From Megamerina dolium (lineage: Eukaryota; Arthropoda; Insecta; Diptera; Megamerinidae): DNA of 64,000 nucleotides. Position 1 is the first letter of the stretch. Each line of letters begins with the position of its first letter. Positions 57,916 through 64,000 of this stretch are shown here, piece by piece. The position numbers and the translations under genes were made by a program. The stretch spans positions 18,942,309 through 19,006,308 of the forward strand of contig OY978525.1 in the NCBI GenBank assembly GCA_963854835.1. Direction: 5' to 3'. The notes beneath the pieces were generated by a model. That model was not told the origin of the DNA, ran no database searches, and saw only the letters and a list, made by a program, of their open reading frames with translations.

Positions 57916-60729
57916 ATGATCACCCATATCTGCTGAATTAAATCAACTATAACAGTTTAATAAAGATATTTATAGAATTATTTGTGTGATTTACATACAT
58001 ACAGAATTCATATAATTTAAATTTTTATTGATAATATATCGATTCGTTTAATAAAGAAATGAACTGAATACATATGACACTATTATATAATGTACAAGTA
58101 GCTGTAATTATAACTTCATTTAAAACAACGATATTGGTTGTCATAAACATAATCATCATCATCATCATCGCCATTGTTATAATAATTATCATGACCATAA
58201 TACGTATTTACTAACAATATGTGGTATACGCATTTGTATGCGAATAAAATTGTGTAAAAACTCCTGTAGAAAAATATTCAGAGTGTTTTCATGAAAAACT
58301 TCTCTATCGATTATATTATATGTGGATTATATGTAGATTGATATTATAGGGATTGTATCCATGTAGGTACGGGACAAAAAAAAGCATCAAAATATGAAAC
58401 AGACAAATTCAACATCATACTTTTGTATGGAAGGTAGCCGTGATTCTTTCCGATAATCAGTAACATTCAGTTCCTATTGGGCCTATACTACGTGCAATTG
58501 AATTTATGAAGCTTGCAAATAAATAACGTGTAACCGCCTCATAAAGCTGCACAAATTGAAAGCAAATCATAATGAAAGACAAATGAATGGAATCGAAATG
58601 AATACGAATCAATGGAGGAATAAATAATTGAATGAATGAATGAATGAATACATGAATGAATGAATGAATACATGAATGAATGAATGAATGAGATATAACA
58701 TCCGAGGATATTCGCGTAGAAATACACAATAGATGAATAGGAAGAAACGTCAACGATATGTGTAGATCTATTCATGTGCTCGTGAATAAATTTCGAAAAA
58801 AAAAAACGCACACGCATTCACGCGTGCACTAACATTAATAATAAAAGCTTTTTAATACAATACGAAGAACAACTGTAATGAGACCTATCCAGATGATGAT
58901 GAGCAGAATGTCAATGAAATCCGATAATGAAAATTGTATACAATTGCTCGTACTACAAATGCTATATACATGCCATCACTGTATCAGCTGCTGTAGTAAA
59001 CAGCAACAATAGTAGCAATCAACAATGTCAACTGCAAATATGTTGTTGGTGATATTGAAAGGGGTAAATATGTATTATACTTACCATACATACCATAACC
59101 GAATGTGGGAGAAATATCTACGTAATACATCAACAGAAAGAGTGATCGTCAAATTAAACTTCAACTAGGATTGCACTTCAACACATCATGTAAAAGTATA
59201 TGTACATAGGTAGAGCAATAATATTTAATTAGCGCAACAACATTTGCTGACAAATTGTTGCACATATGTTATATACAAGAAACATCTAAGTATGCATCTC
59301 TACATTCATATGTACATAGGGTCACAAGACCGGCGACAACGATGAATAACTGCAATGACGATGACTTCGATGGTAATGATGCTAATACGTGGTGGTTGCC
59401 TTTCGTCATATAACATTATGATGCGTAGCATATTGTTTGGCATTGTTTATGATAATATCATATTGACCTAATTGGTTGCTGCATTGCTGGCGACAGATTG
59501 AAACAATGTTGCAAGTATGTAGTTTACCAACATACGAGTAGTGAGTGTTTCGTATAAATGAATAGTTTTGAGCACTGACTAATGAGTATTTTGGTTAAAG
59601 CGGTTTCTATATACGTAAACTGTACTATGTTGCAGTACATACTTATATACTAGTATATATTTTGTATACATAAGTATGATATGTAGGCTGCTTGTAAAAG
59701 GGTTTGGTATTGTAGTGATGTGGAACAGAAAGTTACCATTATGTTGACACATGAATGTACGCGTACATTTTAAAAGCACGCACATTTTCCTATATTTATA
59801 TTCACTATACTTATTTATGAACACGTTGTTGTTCCCTTTTTTTATGCATCCATATAAAGATAATGAGTACAAATTATTTTAAATTACATGCAATTACGTT
59901 AAATATTGCATTTAGGTATATTGAGGGTAACTTTGTTTTTTTTTTTAGTTAAAAATATATATGATTTATAGTCTTTTTTTTTGTAATCATAATTTTATTG
60001 AATATCTTTTATCTAGTAAATGGAAAAATTTATTCCAAAGAATGTTTGGTGAATGCTCACACTCATATTTTTATAAAGCAAATTACATTCGAATAGACAC
60101 TAAACATTATATTAACAAATACGGATACCCACAAAATTTATTATGCTTCGTTAACAAACCAATATTTTATAGTATTTTCAACTTTTCGATTGGCACTTTG
60201 CTCTCAATCGATGAGCTTTATTGAAATTTTCTGTAAAGTATCTTTACAAAATATTTTAGTCCTGAAATAGCGTTTTACTTAGAAGTTGATTAACATTTTT
60301 GGACGAAAATCATCAAAAACAATTTTAAATGATATTTAATTGCTTTAAATTTAATCACCAAGAGGTAGTTAAAATCAGAAAAATCAAACATTTAAAGTCA
60401 AATCAATCAGCTGATCAATTAACATTATGATTAATAGGTTAATCGATAAATTAATAAAATTTTATCAAAAAATCAAAATTGTACAAAATCAAAAATTGAA
60501 ATTATTCTGTTAATCAAAATGTTTATTAAATAGAACAAAAATTATTTAAATAAAGAATTCCAAATATTTATAATATTTTTTGCAATACAGAAATCTACAG
60601 ACAAGTAGGTTTTCAGCGCTGCGTATTCAAGAGTACGTTTGAAATTACTACGATATTTCAGAAAAAAAAAGTTAAAATAAAATAAAAATGAAAATTTATT
60701 TGATTAATTACAGTTTTGATTAATCAGAT
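57916..60729. other. AT-rich DNA without a supported gene
   Basis: Contains (ATC)n at 58152-58169, the 20 bp-period tract at 58628-58691, ATG-rich sequence, and part of a TTAATC/GATTAA-rich area after 60350. The frame at 59961-60224 has no recognisable domain. Confidence 0.5.
58628..58691. repeat. (GAAT)n tract with 20 bp higher-order period
   Basis: GAAT repeats interrupted regularly by ATAC, giving a unit ATGAATGAATGAATGAATAC repeated about three times. Confidence 0.92.
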
Positions 60730-61235
60730 TATTCGACTCTTCTGCGTCGTCCACTAGCGTATTCCAAATATAAAATCTTCTCCTTCCCTTCTTTCGTATG
60801 ACCTAGCACCACAGCCGCACAATTTTAATGGGCTTTACTATGTCGATGTCGGCATAAAGCTCATACAGCTCAGGGTTGTACCTTATTCGATACTCTCCAC
60901 CAACGCAAATAGGTCCAAAAATCTTGCGTAAGACCTTTCTCTCGAAAACTCGAAAACTTCAAAAGAGAAGTTATCAACTGGGACTCTTTGTTTGTTGACA
61001 CTAGGTACTCGTTCACCGTAAGACCCATTCGCCGGGACCCTCTTTCCAACTCTGAGAATGCTGCACTGACTGTCCGAATGGCGTTCGTTACATTGTCCGA
61101 AAACCGTTCGGTATTAAATTGCGGGGAGAGTCATTCCGCAAAGTCTAATGAACTTCGCAGGAATACCGAACTCAGACATTATTGCATAGAGGCGATCCCT
61201 TACCAGATTATCGAAAGCGGCTTTATTATATAAAT
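60730..61235 (-). pseudogene. Non-LTR retrotransposon relic, internally deleted RT
   Basis: The minus strand starts in the RT domain: KAAFDNLVRDRLYAIMSEF then GIPAKFIRLCGMTLPAI. After a shift it reads NAIRTVSAAFSELERGSRR and MGLTVNEYLVSTNKESQ. It then drops straight into a tail fragment matching 640-945 (reversed FERKVL, ILRKIFGP-like, YNPELYELY). The segment holding the YADD active site is missing. It is the third relic of the family also at 600-1012 and 13890-14470. Confidence 0.75.
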
Positions 61236-61448
61236 AGTGGATTATATTATAAATAAATTTTAAATGTCTGATATATTGGGAATTTATCATCAAATATTTC
61301 CATATATACAGTTTCCTAAATTTATCTTAAATATCAATTTTTAAAAAAATTAAGTATTTCAAAAAACAGGTTTGATATATAAAATATTAAAAATTATGCC
61401 CAGCTCGGTATGATACAGACTTTCTCTATTACAGTATCACAGTAGGTT

Positions 61449-61735
61449 CTGTCGCTCAGTTGATTACGGCTTTAGCGGTCTGTATATGAGATCGTGAATT
61501 CAAACAAGACCGAGACGAATTTCAAGATTTCAAAATGTATTATTCTCAGTCCTTCATTCCGAGTCCGAGATTCAAATGGTGACCATCTGTCGTTAGCAAT
61601 TTGTCCGACCATCCCTTACATTTTGGAATCATCCAATATTATCCAAACTTAACACACACAATAGTACGGGAAGAAAAGCTGTGCCAAAAGCGTTCTTCCG
61701 TGCCGATTTGTGCCAACTATACCATCATTTAGAGA
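61449..61735 (+). mobile_element. Diverged SINE copy or sister subfamily
   Basis: A TCTGTCGCTCAGTTGATTAC head (A-box-like) and a GAGATCGTGAATTCAAAC B-box-like segment start it. A body follows with GACCATCTGTCGTTAGCAAT, ATTATCCAAACTTAACACAC, ACAATAGTACGGGAAGAAAA and GTGCCAAAAGCG. The order matches the main SINE family, but a CCGAGACGAATTTC segment is unique to this copy. Possibly a different tRNA head on a related body. Confidence 0.65.
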
Positions 61736-63264
61736 CTTAATACAATATTTTAATGAAATTGTCCAATAAAAAGTGCATAGGAGAGAATAAGAAAATTAAC
61801 ATTATAATTCCAATAAAATGAAGCATAACCGTTGAGAATTTACTGAGCAAATATTAAACAAAAGCACAAGAACAACAACTACTCTAATACATAATATAGT
61901 CTAAAGCAACACCATGAAGTAATCAAGGAAAAATATTTTACGTACCAAACTATAAAGAAAAAAACTGAAGTTTTTTGTTTTTTTTTTAATACAAGTTAAA
62001 TAAAACACTACAAATAGATCATTAGCGCATATGCTCAAACTAATCATACAGAAAATATGAAAATAAAGAAACTTTATATCGGTCGGTATTTTATGATAAT
62101 ATTTTGTATGGTTAGGTCAAAGAAAATACTATTCTACAATATGTGAGTGAAGAAAAAAAAAAAAATACTGGAAAACCCTAAAAGATCGAGGTTAACTGTC
62201 TCTAATTTTGATATCTTTATACATACATATTTGTAGATGAGGAAATTTAGCGGCAGATCGATAGACGCGATAAACAAAGTAATTAGCGAACTGATGTTAA
62301 TTGTGAGTAAAGCGTTGAATTGTTCTAAGGCTATACATATAGTGTACATGTATGTACTACACTATACCTTATATTTCCTTCTTTGTTTTTCGTCTGGTAC
62401 CTACCTATAACAAAAGAATAAAATCTTGCTAAACAAAAGAATAAAAAATAATTACTCGAATGGAGTCAAATACCATTCAGACATTCTAATTAAAGGTAGG
62501 CAATTTGAAAACAAAAATTATTTAGACATCAGCCTATGTACATATCTGACTAATACGTCCAATGTAATAATTGAATAAATTTGGCGCCTCTGTGTTATTT
62601 AGACATATCCAACAGATTAAGATTAAGAAGTCACGTGCTTTCATAATAAATGAATATTGCTTATAATACTTATCTAACTTAAGTTGAATTTATAGTTAGA
62701 ATGTAAAGCGAAGCTCAAGGCGAAATATAAAAATACTTATAGTAGACTCAAGTACATGTTAACAAAGGGCAGAATTCATTTATCTTTGCTTTACCCTGGA
62801 CATTCCTAGTTGTGTATATATACACTTTTGATTTACGCCCATACTGTACACAAAACCTTACTATTTCCTAGATGCAACGAAGCAATTACTGATACTATTT
62901 ACAAGGCCACACACAAAGGTGATTTTAAAATATCACTTGACTCAACAATATGCCAGCACCCATCATCAATGAGGGAACTAAATAATATGTACGACTAAAC
63001 TGAATTTTACAAAAAATATCTGGAATTTTTCTTAAAACTGATCGAAAATTCTATTATAATTTCCTTACAACAATATTAATACCATTTCATGCCGTGTTTA
63101 GAAAAACCTTGAAATTTTAATCCAATGTAATAAAGTTAATTTTGAAAAAGCTGATAGTTGGTTGAGGTTTCTGATTCACATTAGCCTGTTATTAACATAA
63201 CAGTGCTTGAAAAAAATCAGCTTCCTCATCAAGCGCATCTAACCTCATCTAATAGTAAAAATCC
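61736..63264. other. AT-rich DNA without a supported gene
   Basis: The frames at 62134-62349 (minus) and 62810-62998 (plus) have no recognisable domain. Confidence 0.5.
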
Positions 63265-63500
63265 TCCTAAACTGAGTCCTTAAAGTTTAGTTGTCCTATC
63301 ACATTCTTCGAGTTAAGAATATAGGCGCTCGTCAGAGATAAGTCATCAGCCTTCTTATTGCTCTGAAAACCTATATCTATGACCTGGAATCCATATCACA
63401 GTGATGCAGACAAAATAATTTCAAGCGGCTAACGTATCTCTACACTTCTGAATATCGTGGATTTTATTGCTGCCTGTTTCTATTAGTTGATGAACCTGTC
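63265..63500 (-). pseudogene. Non-LTR retrotransposon RNase H fragment
   Basis: The minus strand reads KQAAIKSTIFRSVEIR (the SDSQAAIKS core) and, after shifts, VCITVIWIPGHRYRF and a KKADDLSLTSAYILNSKN piece, equivalent to IWVPGHxGxxGNExADELA. Only about 75 codons are traceable, in three frames. It is similar in kind to the RNase H of 55926-57915 but more decayed. Confidence 0.55.
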
Positions 63501-63654
63501 CATTCGGTAGAATTTCTATTGAAATGCATTGCATTATTTGTTTACAATACATTTTAATCTATTAGAAATTCTAAAACTCTATAAAAAGCATCTGCCTTAG
63601 ATTTGTTGTGTTTCATGAATTTGGAGAGTATTGGAAAGGGACCAAAATAAACAA

Positions 63655-63995
63655 ACGTGCGTTCGTGCTGTTGGCCTCCTGATTTGTAGGTTGTGGTTTC
63701 AATCCCCGGCTGTTTAACTTTACTATCGAAGAGATTTTTCTTAAGGACGATACCCACCACCTATTGGCAAGCAATTGGAAAATCCTCTGGCAGTAACAAT
63801 TTGCCATGAAAGAGCTTCTAAAAGAGTTATGTGACAAAGCTCAGAAAAAGTGATGTCAGAAACGCTCCTCCGTTCGATACTGGCAAATATAAGTAGGTCC
63901 TTCCTAATACTGTCCAAAAATTTAACACGCACAACAGTATTGGAAAGGAGATCGGACAAAGGACCTTTCGGGCCCACATATATTATATATTTATA
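63655..63995 (+). mobile_element. SINE copy with recognisable tRNA-like head
   Basis: GCGTTCGTGCTGTTGGCCTC then GGTTGTGGTTTCAATCCCCGG (B box with an extra T). The full body follows: ACCTATTGGCAAGCAATTGG, CAGTAACAATTTGCCATGAA, TATGTGACAAAGCTCAGAAA, AAGTGATGTCAGAA, AATATAAGTAGGTCC, ACTGTCCAAAAATTTAACAC and the GGGCCCACATAT end. Two minus-strand frames over it are antisense artefacts. Confidence 0.87.
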
Positions 63996-64000
63996 TTAGA

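Noticed and set aside
58457..58817. Minus-strand frames rich in SFIHSFIHS repeats
   Set aside because: They are a translation of the GAAT tetranucleotide tract.

Overview
The window reads as AT-rich chromosomal DNA of a fly, probably a higher dipteran and possibly a tephritid. The grounds are short 58-62 bp introns, abundant CAA/CA/ATC microsatellites, many mariner/Tc1-type and non-LTR relics, and two insect-type protein genes. The species call is inference, because no marker gene is present.

Two genes are supported, both on the minus strand. (1) 6039-8115: a three-exon, 652-residue DUF229 protein (alkaline phosphatase/sulfatase-like fold) with an N-terminal membrane anchor. (2) 10113-15579: a nine-exon gene of the farnesoic-acid-O-methyltransferase-like (Methyltransf_FA) plus DM9 family. 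All eight introns are phase 1, and the model stays open for 796 residues with four FAMeT domains and a C-terminal DM9 pair. A decayed DM9 repeat with two adjacent in-frame stops lies in the middle. In the model it is bypassed by a splice donor that arose from DM9 coding sequence. This gene is the most interesting object in the window.

Most of the remaining recognisable DNA is transposon debris. It includes a mariner with TIRs and TA duplications but an inactivated transposase (15998-17279). A Tc1/mariner-type element with near-perfect TIRs (about 30089-31739) is interrupted by a tRNA-derived SINE with a 9 bp target duplication. There is a mariner derivative with internal duplications (42221-43211), several further transposase relics, seven non-LTR retrotransposon relics, a hAT-like MITE (23635-23807), and at least eight copies or fragments of one tRNA-derived SINE family.

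Region by region: 1-2000 retroelement and mariner relics; 2000-6000 low complexity; 6039-8115 DUF229 gene; 8780-9520 RNase H relic and a direct repeat; 10113-15579 FAMeT/DM9 gene, with a reverse-transcriptase relic in intron 3; 15998-19521 mariner and relics; 19560-24985 AT-rich with a MITE; 24985-25800 a degenerate array of about 150 bp units; 28556-31739 mariner relic and SINE-interrupted element; 31740-42220 AT-rich with SINE fragments; 42221-44413 mariner derivative and SINEs; 48615-52930 transposase and LINE relics; 55262-57915 SINE and a long LINE relic; 60730-61735 LINE relic and SINE; 63265-63995 LINE relic and SINE. Long AT-rich stretches between these have no gene that I can support. 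They could be introns of larger genes or intergenic DNA.
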